Positions 27,181 to 38,503 are shown, counted from the stretch's first letter. The stretch: DNA of 64,000 nt from Vibrio sp. 10N.261.45.E2 (GCF_002875705.1 NZ_MCZZ01000105.1:1-64000), one strand, 5' to 3'. Notes: generated from the letters alone by a model not told the origin. Made by a program: numbers and translations.

Positions 27181-28851
27181 ATGGAACTCATTCTCTCTCT
27201 GCTACAACAAACCTGTGTCTACTTAGTGATCGCTTACATGCTAAGTAAAACCCCGTTGATTCTCCCTTTGTTGAGCATCTCTTCACGCTTAAGTCATAAA
27301 GTCAGCTGTTATGTTCTGTTTTCCCTCTTCTGCATTATGGGCACCTATTTCGGACTCCAGATTAATGACGCGATAGCCAACACTCGTGCAATGGGTGCGG
27401 TAATGGGTGGTCTGTTTGGCGGCCCTGTCGTTGGCTTTGCGGTGGGCTTTACTGGCGGGATTCATCGTTACTCATTAGGTGGTTTCACAGATTTGGCTTG
27501 TGCTATTTCCACCACAGCAGAAGGCTTGATTGGCGGCCTATTGCACGTTTACTTAGTCAGAAAGAACAAAGCCAGCCAACTGTTTAATCCCTTAGTGGTG
27601 TTCTCTGTGACCCTATTTGCAGAGATCATTCAAATGCTGATTCTACTTGCGGTCGCCAAACCGTTTGAACAGTCTTATGCGCTAGTTTCTGATATTGCAG
27701 CCCCGATGATCATTGCCAATTCAGTCGGCGCTGCGCTGTTCATGAGTATTATCCAAGATAGAAAAACCATCTTCGAAAAGTACTCGGCTACCTTCTCACG
27801 CCGCGCACTCACCATCGCCGAGCGTTCGGTGGGTATTTTGCATGGTGGGTTCAATTCTGATAACGCACAAAAAATTGTACGTATTGTTTACGAAGAGACC
27901 AACGTAGGTGCGGTAGCGATTACCGACCGAGAAAAAATTCTCGCGTTCGTCGGCATTGGCGATGAGCACCATATCCCAAACACCCCTATCTCATCGCAAA
28001 GCACACTCACTGCAATGGAACAGAACGACATCATTTACCTCGATGGTAAAGAGAACCCATACCAATGCTCCCTGTCGCAGGATTGTAAATTAGGATCTGC
28101 TCTGATTATTCCACTCCGCGCAGGTAACGAAGTGGTCGGAACCATCAAACTGTATGAGCCAAAGCTCAAACTATTCTCGACCATCAACATGTCGATGGGT
28201 GAAGGTATCGCTCAGCTATTATCGAGCCAGATTCTGTTCAGCAACTATCAACAACAGCAAACACTACTGACCCAAGCGGAAATCAAACTGCTGCACGCTC
28301 AAGTGAACCCACACTTCTTGTTCAATGCGCTTAACACTATCAGTGCAGTAACACGTCGTGACCCAGATAAAGCTCGAGAGTTGATTCAGCATCTATCTCA
28401 TTTCTTTAGAAGCAACCTAAAGCAGAACATCAACACCGTAAAGCTCAAAGACGAGCTAGCACACGTCAACGCTTACCTGACTATAGAGAAAGCACGCTTT
28501 ACCGACCGATTGGAAATTGAATGGGATATTGACCCGCAGTTGTATGAATCTCAATTACCTAGCTTTACCCTGCAACCGCTGGTAGAAAACGCCATCAAAC
28601 ATGGGATATCCAATATGCTGGAAGGTGGCAAAGTGAAGATCTATAGCGAGGCTTTCGAGGGTGGATTCAAATTAACCGTTGAAGACAATGCAGGCAATTA
28701 CCAGAAACCATCTCAAGATCATGTGGGATTGGGCATGGAGATTGTTGATAAACGACTCACTAATTTCTTTGGACAAGACTCAGCACTAAAAATAGAATCT
28801 CAACCACAGCAATTTACTCGAATGAGCTTTATCATACCTATACTCAAATAA
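27181..28851 (+). CDS. btsS: LytS-type sensor histidine kinase (BtsS-like)
   Basis: Inner-membrane sensor kinase of the LytS/YehU family. An N-terminal 5TMR-LYT domain with about six hydrophobic segments covers residues 1-200. A GAF domain (about 220-350) follows, then the His_kinase region with NPHFLFNALNTISAVTRRDP, whose H is in a non-canonical H-box typical of this family, and an N-box NAIKHGI. The 556-residue length is close to E. coli BtsS (561). In E. coli BtsS senses pyruvate. YpdA is the alternative paralogue, but the BtsR-type repeats upstream of the transporter favour BtsS. The response regulator follows 105 bases later. Confidence 0.88.
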   Translation: MELILSLLQQTCVYLVIAYMLSKTPLILPLLSISSRLSHKVSCYVLFSLFCIMGTYFGLQINDAIANTRAMGAVMGGLFGGPVVGFAVGFTGGIHRYSLGGFTDLACAISTTAEGLIGGLLHVYLVRKNKASQLFNPLVVFSVTLFAEIIQMLILLAVAKPFEQSYALVSDIAAPMIIANSVGAALFMSIIQDRKTIFEKYSATFSRRALTIAERSVGILHGGFNSDNAQKIVRIVYEETNVGAVAITDREKILAFVGIGDEHHIPNTPISSQSTLTAMEQNDIIYLDGKENPYQCSLSQDCKLGSALIIPLRAGNEVVGTIKLYEPKLKLFSTINMSMGEGIAQLLSSQILFSNYQQQQTLLTQAEIKLLHAQVNPHFLFNALNTISAVTRRDPDKARELIQHLSHFFRSNLKQNINTVKLKDELAHVNAYLTIEKARFTDRLEIEWDIDPQLYESQLPSFTLQPLVENAIKHGISNMLEGGKVKIYSEAFEGGFKLTVEDNAGNYQKPSQDHVGLGMEIVDKRLTNFFGQDSALKIESQPQQFTRMSFIIPILK

Positions 28852-28956
28852 AGGTATTTTTGGAGACGAATCGCTCCGAATTGGAACATTTAGAAGCAGA
28901 CACCTAAAAGATAAGTGTGAATCAAGCAGGGATAGAACCAAGATGAAGATTGTAGG

Positions 28957-29688
28957 ATGTTAAAGGCATTAGTTGTCGATGATGAGCTTTTTGCTCGCGA
29001 AGAACTGATTGAACTACTGACCGAAACCGGAGAAGTGGAAATCATCGGCCAAGCGAGTAACGCGATCGAAGGACTGAAACAGATCAATCTACTCAAGCCT
29101 GATGTGGTGTATTTGGATATCCAAATGCCGCAGGTTACCGGGATTGAACTGTTAAGCATGCTTGATCCTGATACCATGCCTTACGTGGTATTTGTCACCG
29201 CCTACGACCAATATGCGATTCAAGCCTTCGAAGATAACGCTTTTGATTACCTACTTAAGCCAGTCGAACCTTGTCGATTAAACAAGAGCGTTTGTCGTCT
29301 AAACAAAGTCATCAAACAAAATCAGAAAGCGCCAGAACAAGACATCTCAGCGATTGCTCCGTGCCATCTAGAGCAGATCCCATGTATTGGTCATAACCGC
29401 ATTGTGATCATGGCAAGCCAAACGGTTGAATGCGCGTATTCCGATATCAGTGGTGTGCATGTTCGTAGCTCATCACAAACCGCCACCTCACAGTTAACGC
29501 TAAAGATCTTGGAAGAGAAAACCGATTTGATCCGCTGTCATCGCCAATACTTGATCAACATAAAATCGATCCAAGAGATCAAACTGTTAGAGAATGGATT
29601 AGCAGAGATCATCACACTAACGGGCTTTGAAGTGCCTGTTAGCCGTCGTTACTTAAAGAGTTTAAAAGAGCAACTCGGTCTCCAGTAA
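28957..29688 (+). CDS. btsR: LytTR response regulator (BtsR-like)
   Basis: Receiver domain at about 1-115 with acidic pocket VVDDE, phosphoacceptor Asp in VVYLDIQMP and Lys in YLLKPVEP. It is followed by a LytTR DNA-binding domain at about 140-243 (CHRQYLINIKSI, VPVSRRY). The 243-residue length is like E. coli BtsR (239). It would bind direct repeats about 20 bp apart, which is what the transporter promoter carries. The gap after the kinase gene is 105 bp and no terminator is visible in it, so they are likely co-transcribed. Confidence 0.88.
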   Translation: MLKALVVDDELFAREELIELLTETGEVEIIGQASNAIEGLKQINLLKPDVVYLDIQMPQVTGIELLSMLDPDTMPYVVFVTAYDQYAIQAFEDNAFDYLLKPVEPCRLNKSVCRLNKVIKQNQKAPEQDISAIAPCHLEQIPCIGHNRIVIMASQTVECAYSDISGVHVRSSSQTATSQLTLKILEEKTDLIRCHRQYLINIKSIQEIKLLENGLAEIITLTGFEVPVSRRYLKSLKEQLGLQ

Positions 29689-29727
29689 CGAGTTAGAAGT
29701 TCGACGCCTTGTTCCAGAGCACGATCA

Positions 29728-29756
29728 AAAAAGCCAACGCATCAACGTTGGCTTCC
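29728..29756. terminator. bidirectional terminator between btsR-like gene and ispH
   Basis: Stem AAGCCAACG/CGTTGGCTT (29731-29739 and 29746-29754) with loop CATCAA. A6 on the left gives a T-run for the minus strand (ispH). Confidence 0.85.
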
Positions 29757-29812
29757 TACTGTTTACAAATCGATAGTATTTGCGAATCGCTAGTGTCACG
29801 AATCAATAGAGA

Positions 29813-30772
29813 TTAGTCGACTTGCTTAATCTGCAGCTCTTTTGGTACTTCAAAGAACATGTTCTCTTCGCGACCTTGAATCTCTTCAACGTCAGTCGCA
29901 CCCAATTCACGGATACGATCTAGAATTTGGTTTACCAGCTCTTCAGGAGCAGAAGCACCGGCTGTTACACCTATTTTCTTTTTCCCTTCAACCCACTCTG
30001 TTTGAATGTCTTCAGGGCAATCGGTTAGGTAGCCTGGCGTGCCTAGCTTCTCAGCCAGCTCTTTTAAGCGTGTTGAGTTCGATGAGTTCTTAGAACCAAC
30101 AACAATCACGACATCAACATCATTCGCCATTTCGCGCACTGCGTCTTGACGGTTTTGAGTTGCGTAACAAATGTCATCTTTACGAGGGCCTTGGATCTCA
30201 GGGAATACTCGGCGTAGCTCTTCAATCACATCTGCTGTTTCATCAACGGATAGCGTTGTTTGGCTAACATAGTGCAGGTTACTCGGGTCGTTCACGACTA
30301 GTTTCTGTACATCCTCAGGTCGTTCAACCAAGTACATACCACCGGTTTGGCTCGCGTATTGACCCATAGTGCCTTCAACCTCAGGGTGACCCGCATGACC
30401 GATCAGTACCACTTCCATATGTTTACGGCTTGCGCGAGCAACCTCCATATGAACTTTAGTCACCAAAGGACACGTTGCATCGAATACCGTTAACTCACGC
30501 TCTTTCGCTTCTTTACGAACCGCTTGAGATACACCGTGAGCAGAGAAAATCACAATATTGTCGTCCGGCACTTCACTCAGTTCTTCGACAAAAATAGCAC
30601 CGCGTTGCTTGAGCCCCTCAACAACAAAGCGGTTGTGTACCACTTCATGACGAACGTAGATCGGTGGCTGGTACATTTCGAGTGCACGCTCGACAATGCT
30701 GATCGCACGGTCAACACCGGCACAAAAGCCACGAGGGTTAGCTAACATTATTTTCATTTCATTGCTCATCAT
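29813..30772 (-). CDS. ispH: IspH, 4-hydroxy-3-methylbut-2-enyl diphosphate reductase
   Basis: Last enzyme of the MEP pathway, forming IPP and DMAPP with a [4Fe-4S] cluster. The three cluster cysteines are visible in [20 protein letters not shown] and [11 protein letters not shown]. The 319-residue length fits (E. coli 316). Several in-frame ATG codons lie at the start; the family begins with [10 protein letters not shown], five codons after the first, so the real start may be 30757. It is downstream of fkpB, the same neighbours as in E. coli. Confidence 0.96.
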   Translation of the reverse strand: MMSNEMKIMLANPRGFCAGVDRAISIVERALEMYQPPIYVRHEVVHNRFVVEGLKQRGAIFVEELSEVPDDNIVIFSAHGVSQAVRKEAKERELTVFDATCPLVTKVHMEVARASRKHMEVVLIGHAGHPEVEGTMGQYASQTGGMYLVERPEDVQKLVVNDPSNLHYVSQTTLSVDETADVIEELRRVFPEIQGPRKDDICYATQNRQDAVREMANDVDVVIVVGSKNSSNSTRLKELAEKLGTPGYLTDCPEDIQTEWVEGKKKIGVTAGASAPEELVNQILDRIRELGATDVEEIQGREENMFFEVPKELQIKQVD

Positions 30773-30944
30773 TTACCGCGGTACTAAGGTTGTTTCTATT
30801 GAGTTCGCCGTTAGCGAGGCTCGCATTCTACAGTGAAGCGCCTAGACAGTGAAGCTCTGGCTTACATCATAGTTTTAAGGCTATCTTATTCTAACGTTAA
30901 GACAGCTACTGTAACGTTAAGAGAGCTTCTCTAAGTTAAGAAAG

Positions 30945-31376
30945 TTATTCGACCGCTAAGATGTTAACGTCAAACGTAACGTCTTGACCAGCGAGTGGGT
31001 GATTAAAATCAACCGTCACTGAATCACCTGCTATCTCAGTAATAATACCTGGAATTTCCATACCGTCAGGACCAGAGAATGCCATGATAGTGCCCACCTC
31101 AACTTCAGAGTCACCAACAAACTTAGCACGATCCATATAGTGAATATGATCAGGGTTTGGCATACCGAATGCATCTTCCGCTTTCAGTTCAATCGACTTT
31201 TCAGTCCCAGTTTCAAGTCCAAGTAAGCACGCTTCGAAATTCTCGCTTAGGCTACCATCACCCATAACGAACTTCGCTGGTTTACCCATATTTTCCGTAC
31301 TATCGGCAACTGAACCATCCTTCATTTTAATCGTAAAATGTAGGGTTACTGCTGAATCATTTTTAATTGCTGCCAC
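30945..31376 (-). CDS. fkpB: FkpB (SlpA), FKBP-type peptidyl-prolyl isomerase
   Basis: SlyD-like cytoplasmic FKBP with an isomerase core and an inserted-flap chaperone domain. Recognised from VTLHFTIKMKDG, GDGSLSENFEACLLGL and FNHPLAGQDVTFDV. The longest frame starts at 31415, but a GTG at 31376 has AAGGA seven bases upstream and matches the family start, giving 143 residues (E. coli 149). A terminator lies between lspA and this gene, so fkpB-ispH probably also has its own promoter. Confidence 0.93.
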   Translation of the reverse strand: MAAIKNDSAVTLHFTIKMKDGSVADSTENMGKPAKFVMGDGSLSENFEACLLGLETGTEKSIELKAEDAFGMPNPDHIHYMDRAKFVGDSEVEVGTIMAFSGPDGMEIPGIITEIAGDSVTVDFNHPLAGQDVTFDVNILAVE

Positions 31377-31445
31377 GTTACTTTCCTTAGATTTCTTTAT
31401 TATTTGAGAACGCAATTTACTTTGCTCTCATATTACTTGCAGCAT

Positions 31446-31480
31446 AAAAAAAAGCGCCGTCGGAATCAACCGACAGCGCT
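31446..31480 (-). terminator. lspA operon terminator
   Basis: On the minus strand, AGCGC-GTCGG stem (10 pairs with one internal mismatch) and loop TTGATT is followed by T8. It separates lspA from fkpB. Confidence 0.88.
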
Positions 31481-31560
31481 TAGGGCTATTCTATTCTGTG
31501 AGTCATAGACTGACTTTAAGGCAATCTATTTCAAGGCTCTTTTACTTAAGGTCTATTTGC

Positions 31561-32061
31561 CTATTTGCTTTCATCTTTCTTGCGGAAACCATCTAGGATG
31601 ATCATCGCAGCACCGATACAGATTCCCATATCCGCTAAGTTAAACGCTGGCCAGTGGTAAGTACCCCAGTAGAAGTCTAGGTAATCGACAACAAAACCAT
31701 GTACGACACGGTCAAACACATTACCAACCGCACCACCAATGATGATTGCGTAAGCGATGTTATTCCACTTCTCTGTCGCAGGTAGCTTGCTCATCCAGTA
31801 CGTCAACATACCCGTTACCGCAAAGGCAATACCCGTAAACAGCCAACGCTGCCAACCACTTTGATCACTCAAGAAGCTGAATGCGGCGCCATAGTTGTGA
31901 ACGTACAAAAAGTTAAAGAATGGCAGAACCTCAATACGGTTTGCCCAGCCATAACCCATGTTATCCATGACAAAGAGTTTAATGCCGATATCGGCAAGGA
32001 AAACCACTAGGGCCAACCATAGCCAACGCACACCAGATTGTTTTAACGAAACTTCACTCAT
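31561..32061 (-). CDS. lspA: LspA, lipoprotein signal peptidase II
   Basis: Inner-membrane aspartyl protease that removes the signal peptide of diacylated prolipoproteins. Four TM segments are visible in 166 residues. The catalytic aspartates lie in NVFDRV and FNLADMGI, the two family signatures. AGGA precedes the ATG. It follows ileS, the conserved ribF-ileS-lspA arrangement. Its substrates include the lipoproteins encoded in this window; Lgt, encoded at 44.6 kb, acts immediately before it. Confidence 0.96.
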   Translation of the reverse strand: MSEVSLKQSGVRWLWLALVVFLADIGIKLFVMDNMGYGWANRIEVLPFFNFLYVHNYGAAFSFLSDQSGWQRWLFTGIAFAVTGMLTYWMSKLPATEKWNNIAYAIIIGGAVGNVFDRVVHGFVVDYLDFYWGTYHWPAFNLADMGICIGAAMIILDGFRKKDESK

Positions 32062-32218
32062 TTCTATTCCTAGTATTTACGAAGTTGGTATTCACTGTAA
32101 CTCAATTTAAGTGACCTGATTACCGTACTTGTATAAACACATTTCCTATAATTAAAAATAACCCCAGTTGATACTGGGGCTATGATTTTTACAAAAAGTT
32201 CAGTCTTTCTCTGAGCTG

Positions 32219-35077
32219 TTATGCGAACTTACGCACTTCGCCTTCACCGTCGATGTTCGACACACAACGACCACAAACTTTCTCGTGACCTTCGATAGTG
32301 CCTACATCTGGAGTGTGGTGCCAGCAACGGTCACACTTCTCAGCTTCAGTAGCTGCGACTTCAACGAATAGACCAGCAACGTCTGTCGCTTGAGCTGCAT
32401 CAGACTTCTCGCTCAGTGGCTTAACAACAGCTGCAGAAGTGATAAGTACGAAACGTAGCTCATCTTCTAGCTTGTTGATTTTAGCTGCTAGTGCGTCGTC
32501 AGCGTATAGAGTTACTTCAGCTTGCAGTGCACCACCGATCGTTTTCTCTTTACGAGCATCTTCAAGAAGCTTGTTCACTGCGCCACGAACAGACTGGATT
32601 TCAGTCCAGAACTCGTTGTTTAACTCTTCGCCTTCAACAAGACCGAATAGGCCTTCGAACCACTCACCTGTAAACACGAACTTATCGCGCTGACCAGGCA
32701 TTTCGTTCCAGATTTCATCTGCAGTGAACGACATGATAGGTGCCATCCAACGAACTAGAGCTTCTACGATGTAGTAAAGCGCAGTCTGACAGCTACGTTG
32801 AGCATGGCTGCCCTGTTTCGCTGTGTATTGACGGTCTTTGATTACGTCTAGGTAGAAAGAACCCATTTCGATAGAACAGAACTGCATTAGACGTTGAGTC
32901 ACACCGTGAGTGTTGTACTCGCCGTATGCTTTAACAATCTCTTCTTGTGCAGCTTGAGCACGGCCAACAGCCCAGCGATCAAGTGCAACCATCTCTTCAG
33001 CTGGCACTAGGTCAGTTTCAGGGTTGAAACCATTCAAGTTAGCTAGGAAGAAACGTGCTGTGTTACGAATACGACGGTAAGCATCAGCTGAACGCTTCAG
33101 GATTTCATCAGAAACCGCAACTTCACCTGTGTAGTCTGTAGAAGCAACCCATAGACGCAGGATATCTGCACCTAGTTTGTTTGTTACGTCTTTAGGAGCA
33201 ACAACGTTACCGATAGATTTAGACATCTTACGGCCGTTACCATCCACAACGAAACCGTGTGTTAGTACTTGCTTGTATGGTGCTTCGTCTTTCATCGCAA
33301 TAGATGAAATTAGAGAAGACTGGAACCAGCCTCGGTGTTGGTCTGAACCTTCAAGGTAAAGATCAGCACTGTGCGTGCGCTCTTCGTTCGGGAAGTTGTA
33401 CTCTTCGCGAGAATCAACAACTGAGAAGTGCGTAACGCCTGAGTCGAACCATACGTCTAGCGTATCCATTACTTTTTCGTACTTATCAGCGTCTTCTGCG
33501 CCCATAAGTTCAGCAGCGTCTACATCCCACCAAGCTTGAATGCCTTTCTCTTCAACGAGCTTCGCTACTTTTTCAATAAGTGCTGGGCTTTCTGGGTGAA
33601 GTTCTGCTGTTTCTTTATGAACGAACAGAGCAATTGGCACACCCCAAGTACGTTGACGAGAGATACACCACTCAGGGCGACCTTCAACCATACCTTCGAT
33701 ACGGCTTTGACCCCACTCAGGCAACCACTCAACACTCTTAATTGACTCTAGTGCTTTAGCACGTAGGCCAGCTTGATCCATAGAGATGAACCATTGTGGT
33801 GTTGCACGGAAGATGATTGGAGTTTTGTGTCTCCAACAGTGTGGGTAGCTGTGCTCGTAAGCGTGGTGATGCAGAAGTGCACCTTTCTCTTTTAGAACTT
33901 CTAAAACAGAGTCGTTCGCTTTAAATACGTGCTGACCGGCAAATAGCTCAGTATCAGGCAGGTAAACGCCGTTTGAACCTACTGGGTTAGCGATTTCTAG
34001 GTTGTACATCTTACCAACCACGAAATCCTCTTGACCATGACCAGGCGCAGTGTGAACCACACCAGTACCAGAATCAGTCGTAACGTGATCACCAAGGATC
34101 GCAGGAACTGTAAAGTCGTAGAACGGGTGGTTGAACTGAGAAAGCTCAAGATCAGCACCAGTTGCAAAACCTAGGTTATGGAAGTGCTCGATACCTGCAC
34201 GATCCATTACGTCTTTTGCTAGTTCAGAAGCAACAACGATACGTTGAGCTGGCTGGTCGCCGTTCGCTTCAACTTGGATAAGCACGTATTCAAGATCATC
34301 ACGTAGACATACTGCGCGGTTAGCAGGCAGAGTCCATGGTGTTGTTGTCCAGATAACGATAGAGATTTCGCCCTGACCAGCGTGGCCTTCAGCTAGAGTA
34401 AATTTCTCTAGAAGCGCCGCTTCGTCAGCTGCTGTAAATTTCACATCGATAGATGGAGAAACTTTATCTTTGTATTCAACTTCAGCTTCAGCCAGAGCAG
34501 AACCACAGTCAGTACACCAGTGAACAGGTTTGAAACCTTTAAGTAGGTGACCTTTGTCTGCGATCTTGCCTAGAGAACGAATGATGTTCGCTTCTGTGCC
34601 GAAATCCATAGTGCGGTAAGGTTTGTCCCACTCGCCCATGATACCAAGACGTTTAAAGCTCTCTTTCTGACCTTCAACTTGGCCCGCTGCGTACTTACGA
34701 CACTCTTCGCGGAATTCAGCAGCCGAAATCTTCTGACCAGGCTTACCTTTCTTCTTCTCAACCATCAACTCGATTGGAAGACCGTGACAGTCCCAACCTG
34801 GGATGTACGGTGCATCAAAACCAGAAAGGGTCTTAGATTTAATAATAATGTCTTTAAGAATCTTGTTCAGCGCGTGGCCAATGTGAATGTCGCCGTTCGC
34901 GTATGGAGGGCCGTCATGCAGCACGAAAGATTTTTTGCCTTTCTTTGCCTTACGGATTTCACCGTAAAGGTCTTCTTTGTACCAACGCTTAAGCATTTCT
35001 GGTTCACGATTTGCCAGATTGCCGCGCATTGGGAACCCTGTTTCAGGTAAGTTCAGGGTATCTTTATAATCACTCAT
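32219..35077 (-). CDS. ileS: IleS, isoleucyl-tRNA synthetase
   Basis: Class Ia aminoacyl-tRNA synthetase charging tRNA-Ile, with a CP1 editing domain against valine. HIGH is at residues 65-68 and KMSKS near 610. The C-terminal zinc ribbon is intact (CDRCW and CGRC near residues 910-935). The 952-residue length fits the bacterial form with the zinc domain (E. coli 938). It sits between ribF and lspA on the same strand. Confidence 0.98.
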   Translation of the reverse strand: MSDYKDTLNLPETGFPMRGNLANREPEMLKRWYKEDLYGEIRKAKKGKKSFVLHDGPPYANGDIHIGHALNKILKDIIIKSKTLSGFDAPYIPGWDCHGLPIELMVEKKKGKPGQKISAAEFREECRKYAAGQVEGQKESFKRLGIMGEWDKPYRTMDFGTEANIIRSLGKIADKGHLLKGFKPVHWCTDCGSALAEAEVEYKDKVSPSIDVKFTAADEAALLEKFTLAEGHAGQGEISIVIWTTTPWTLPANRAVCLRDDLEYVLIQVEANGDQPAQRIVVASELAKDVMDRAGIEHFHNLGFATGADLELSQFNHPFYDFTVPAILGDHVTTDSGTGVVHTAPGHGQEDFVVGKMYNLEIANPVGSNGVYLPDTELFAGQHVFKANDSVLEVLKEKGALLHHHAYEHSYPHCWRHKTPIIFRATPQWFISMDQAGLRAKALESIKSVEWLPEWGQSRIEGMVEGRPEWCISRQRTWGVPIALFVHKETAELHPESPALIEKVAKLVEEKGIQAWWDVDAAELMGAEDADKYEKVMDTLDVWFDSGVTHFSVVDSREEYNFPNEERTHSADLYLEGSDQHRGWFQSSLISSIAMKDEAPYKQVLTHGFVVDGNGRKMSKSIGNVVAPKDVTNKLGADILRLWVASTDYTGEVAVSDEILKRSADAYRRIRNTARFFLANLNGFNPETDLVPAEEMVALDRWAVGRAQAAQEEIVKAYGEYNTHGVTQRLMQFCSIEMGSFYLDVIKDRQYTAKQGSHAQRSCQTALYYIVEALVRWMAPIMSFTADEIWNEMPGQRDKFVFTGEWFEGLFGLVEGEELNNEFWTEIQSVRGAVNKLLEDARKEKTIGGALQAEVTLYADDALAAKINKLEDELRFVLITSAAVVKPLSEKSDAAQATDVAGLFVEVAATEAEKCDRCWHHTPDVGTIEGHEKVCGRCVSNIDGEGEVRKFA

Positions 35078-35140
35078 CGATTCTTAATTCCGTTATATTG
35101 GGCGAAGTTAGACATTATGTTAATCGGTGGAATCATCCGA

Positions 35141-36076
35141 CTAATTCTTTAGCTGAAGCAGCCACACCCTTGCGGCTTCAGCATCCAATTCTATTTGATT
35201 TTTTAATGCGTCGAACGACTCAAACTTTATCTCGTCGCGCAGTTTGTGCAAAAGTCGTACTTCTAACTGTTTACCATATAAATTGGCTTTAAAGTCAAAA
35301 AAGTGCACTTCTAATTGCTGCCTTACGCCATTAACTGTTGGTCGTTGTCCAATATTAGCAACGCCACCGACAGGCACACCGTCGATATCCAATGCTTCAA
35401 CAACATACACTCCCGATACAGGAGAAACACAACGCTTTAATGGAATATTAGCGGTAGGGAAACCGATAGTTCTCCCTAGTTTTCGACCATGGGACACTCG
35501 ACCACTAATACTGTAATCACGTCCTAACATGGTAGCACTTGCAGCCAAGTCATCGACCGCTAATGCATTTCGTATCTCAGTACTGCTTACTCGTAATTGG
35601 TTTAAGCAATAGCTTTGGGTGCTTACCACCTCAAAACCGTACTTCTCGCCCGCCGCTTTGAGCATAGCGAAATTACCAGTGCGACCTTTACCAAAGCAAA
35701 AATCGTCACCAACCACCAAGAACTTCACACCAAGCTTATCAACCAAAAGATCCTTGATGAATGCTTCCGCAGATAAACTTGCAAAATACTGATTAAAATT
35801 AACACACAATAAGCGACTGATATCTAGCTTGCTCAGTTGCACGTATTTATCTCGTAAGCGAGTTAAACGTGCTGGCGCTCTATCTCGGGCAAACAGCTCC
35901 ATAGGCTGTGGTTCAAACGTCATAACAACAGAAGGTAGTCCTAATGCTGCAGCTTGTTTAGAAACCTGACTCAGAACCTCTTGATGTCCTAAATGAACAC
36001 CATCGAAGTTACCTATGGTTAATACACAGCCATGATGCTGCGCTTTAATATTGTGTATACCTCGGATCAGTTCCAT
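35141..36076 (-). CDS. ribF: RibF, riboflavin kinase/FAD synthetase
   Basis: Bifunctional enzyme making FMN and FAD. The N-terminal nucleotidyltransferase has GNFDGVHLGHQ at about residues 22-32. The C-terminal riboflavin kinase has GRTIGFPTANIPL near 203-215. The 311-residue length compares with 313 in E. coli. It is first in the ribF-ileS-lspA run and 70 bp downstream of murJ. Confidence 0.97.
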   Translation of the reverse strand: MELIRGIHNIKAQHHGCVLTIGNFDGVHLGHQEVLSQVSKQAAALGLPSVVMTFEPQPMELFARDRAPARLTRLRDKYVQLSKLDISRLLCVNFNQYFASLSAEAFIKDLLVDKLGVKFLVVGDDFCFGKGRTGNFAMLKAAGEKYGFEVVSTQSYCLNQLRVSSTEIRNALAVDDLAASATMLGRDYSISGRVSHGRKLGRTIGFPTANIPLKRCVSPVSGVYVVEALDIDGVPVGGVANIGQRPTVNGVRQQLEVHFFDFKANLYGKQLEVRLLHKLRDEIKFESFDALKNQIELDAEAARVWLLQLKN

Positions 36077-36146
36077 TATGATCAGCTAAAACCTGTTATT
36101 TGCATCATTTATTGTGTGAAACCGACGGATTATATACTAATCAGTA

Positions 36147-37709
36147 TTAATCTGTCGCTGCTTTTAAATGTTTTACTCGGATACCTAAAATCAGTACCGA
36201 AACAATATAAACAAAGCCACCAAGTCCAATCAAGCCTGTTAATGTCAGTGCTCTCTGACTAAAGCTCCATTCAAGCCAATGTTGCATATTATCCAGTTGC
36301 CATAAAATAGCGGCGACCATCACACCACCTGAGATAATCAATTTCCCACTAAACAACAAGGTTGTCTTCGTTAATTGATATACGCCCGCTAGGTGCAATC
36401 CACGATATAACAACGCCATATTCACAAAGGCAGACAAAGCCGTCGCAATCGCCAAACCAACATAACCATAGAAATAAGCAAAGATCGCGTTAAACACCAT
36501 ATTGGTCACCATCGCGATAATGCCGTACTTAACGGGTGTCTTGGTATCTTGGCGAGAGTAATAACCCGGAGCCAATACTTTGATCAGCATGAAGTTAAGC
36601 AAGCCAGACGCGTAAGCAACCAAAGACATCGACGCCTGCTGTACATCGTGTGGAGAGAACTCACCACGCATAAATAGCACCATCAGCATTGGTTTGGCTA
36701 AAACGATCAGACCTAGCATCGCAGGAATACCCAGCAGCAAAACCATGCGCACGCCCCAGTCCATAGTATGCGCAAATCCTTCTCCTTGAGCATCTACGTG
36801 TTTACGAGATAAAGCAGGAAGAATTACGGTCGCAATCGCAATACCGAATAAACCGAGAGGGAATTCAAGCAATCGATCTGAGTAGTACAACCAACTGATA
36901 GAGCCTGTTGTTAGGAAGCTGGCAATAAAGGTATCAAACAGTAAGTTAATTTGACTGACCGATACACCGAACAAAGCAGGGATCATCAGAGTGCGGATCT
37001 TAACAACGCCCGGATCTCTCCAGCCCCACTTCGGCTTAACCAATACACCCGCTTTGATCAAGAAAGGCATTTGGAAAAGAAATTGGACTAAACCACCCAG
37101 AAACACACCGATAGCCAAGCCGATTTCTGGCTGTTCTAAATTTGGAGAGATAAACCACGCAGCACCGATGATCATCACGTTCAAGAACACAGGAGTAAAA
37201 GAAGAGACAGCAAACTTACCTAATGTATTAAGAATTGCCCCAGATAAAGCAACAAAGGTGATAAACCATAAATAAGGAAAGGTAATCTTGAGCATAAAAC
37301 TCGCTAGCTCAAATTTTGGTGCTGATGGACCATCATTTAACCAGTCGATAAACCACCCGGCACCAAACATCGCGGTGATCACGCCAGAGCCCAACACCCC
37401 GATAACGGTGACGATTGACACTAAAACCCCGAGCGTACCCGACACCTTAGCAATTAAATCGCGAGTCTTATCTTTATCACCTGCCGCGTGATATTCCGTT
37501 AATACAGGAACAAACGCTTGAGAAAACGCACCTTCTGCAAAAAGTCGACGTAAGAAATTAGGAATTTTATTAGCGAAGAAAAATACGTCGGCACTCGCTC
37601 CTGCTCCCATCAAATTTGCTACTACTACATCACGTACTAGCCCCAACACACGGGAAACAAAAGTCATTGCACTGACAATCAGGCCTGACTTTAATAGTCG
37701 TTTACTCAC
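36147..37709 (-). CDS. murJ: MurJ (MviN), lipid II flippase
   Basis: Inner-membrane MOP-superfamily protein that flips lipid II to the periplasm. Fourteen hydrophobic segments cover 520 residues. Family motifs near the N-terminus are VSRVLGLVRD and FAEGAFSQAFVPVL. The longest frame begins at a GTG at 37724, but a second GTG at 37709 has AGAGG five to six bases upstream and starts MSKRLLKSG, the family start, so I use it. It is divergent from rpsT. In E. coli murJ is elsewhere; its place between ribF and rpsT is a Vibrio feature. Confidence 0.93.
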   Translation of the reverse strand: MSKRLLKSGLIVSAMTFVSRVLGLVRDVVVANLMGAGASADVFFFANKIPNFLRRLFAEGAFSQAFVPVLTEYHAAGDKDKTRDLIAKVSGTLGVLVSIVTVIGVLGSGVITAMFGAGWFIDWLNDGPSAPKFELASFMLKITFPYLWFITFVALSGAILNTLGKFAVSSFTPVFLNVMIIGAAWFISPNLEQPEIGLAIGVFLGGLVQFLFQMPFLIKAGVLVKPKWGWRDPGVVKIRTLMIPALFGVSVSQINLLFDTFIASFLTTGSISWLYYSDRLLEFPLGLFGIAIATVILPALSRKHVDAQGEGFAHTMDWGVRMVLLLGIPAMLGLIVLAKPMLMVLFMRGEFSPHDVQQASMSLVAYASGLLNFMLIKVLAPGYYSRQDTKTPVKYGIIAMVTNMVFNAIFAYFYGYVGLAIATALSAFVNMALLYRGLHLAGVYQLTKTTLLFSGKLIISGGVMVAAILWQLDNMQHWLEWSFSQRALTLTGLIGLGGFVYIVSVLILGIRVKHLKAATD

Positions 37710-37781
37710 AGAAACCTCTGACACTGGTTGATTACTTTCAAGCGAGGATAAATACTATCCTATCCTAAGAAGCATATTTAT

Positions 37782-37913
37782 TAGCATTGGTCTAAAAATG
37801 CTGTTAGAATCCCCGCCATCTTAACCGCGATGACCTTTCCATACCAAAGTTTGTTTGGCTACGATTGGTTTTTGCACAAATCATTTGACAATTAAGCGCT
37901 AATGAGGGATAGT
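37782..37913 (+). promoter_or_regulatory. two candidate rpsT promoters
   Basis: The downstream one has a perfect -35 TTGACA (37885-37890), a 17-bp spacer and -10 GATAGT (37908-37913). An upstream one has TTAGCA (37782-37787), 17 bp, and TAGAAT (37805-37810) followed by a C/G-rich discriminator. E. coli rpsT also has two promoters. Confidence 0.55.
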
Positions 37914-37960
37914 CCTCGCCCTTAAATTGTCACCGAACTAAGTTTTTGGGAGTTAGACCC

Positions 37961-38221
37961 TTGGCAAACAGTAAATCTGCTAAGAAGCGCGCTATCCAAG
38001 CTGAGAAACGTCGCCAGCACAATGCTAGCCGTCGTTCTATGATGCGCACTTACATGAAAAAAACTATCGCAGCTATCGCAGCTGGCGATAAAGAAGCTGC
38101 AACTGCTGCTCTTGTAGAAGTTACACCTCTTCTAGACCGTATGGCGACTAAAGGCCTTATTCATAAGAATAAAGCTGCACGTCATAAGTCTCGTTTCGCT
38201 GCTGCAATCAAAGCTCTTTAA
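37961..38221 (+). CDS. rpsT: 30S ribosomal protein S20
   Basis: Primary 16S-binding ribosomal protein of 86 residues, starting [20 protein letters not shown] after the initiator. The start is a UUG codon at 37961 with GGGAG upstream, as in E. coli, where the weak UUG start is part of autogenous control by S20. The longer frame to 37946 crosses the ribosome-binding site. Codon use is extremely biased. A strong terminator follows 30 bases after the stop. Confidence 0.97.
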   Translation: MANSKSAKKRAIQAEKRRQHNASRRSMMRTYMKKTIAAIAAGDKEAATAALVEVTPLLDRMATKGLIHKNKAARHKSRFAAAIKAL

Positions 38222-38250
38222 TAGAAATTTGATTACAACGCAAAACGAAA

Positions 38251-38275
38251 AAAACCGGCTTAGGCCGGTTTTTTT
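38251..38275 (+). terminator. rpsT terminator
   Basis: Stem AACCGGC/GCCGGTT with loop TTAG and T7. Confidence 0.93.
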
Positions 38276-38503
38276 ATATCTAAATTTTGAGGAACACTTT
38301 TATTTACCGGTGGTTAATTAACTTAACAACCGCTAATTAGCTTACCGATAGACAACTAAGCAGCTAAAAAAACGAGAAAAGAAACAGAAAAGCAGATAGA
38401 TAGATCGGTAAATAGATAGTCACTCACGTTCGACGTCAAATCCTAACACTTCCTTGTGTCGATCTTATTGCTGATAAGAAATCCCCCTCCCGCCAGCAAC
38501 AAG
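38276..38503. other. non-coding stretch between rpsT and hlyU
   Basis: About 230 bases with A-rich and TTAATTAACTTAA-type sequence. I see no gene, and no clear terminator for hlyU. Confidence 0.4.
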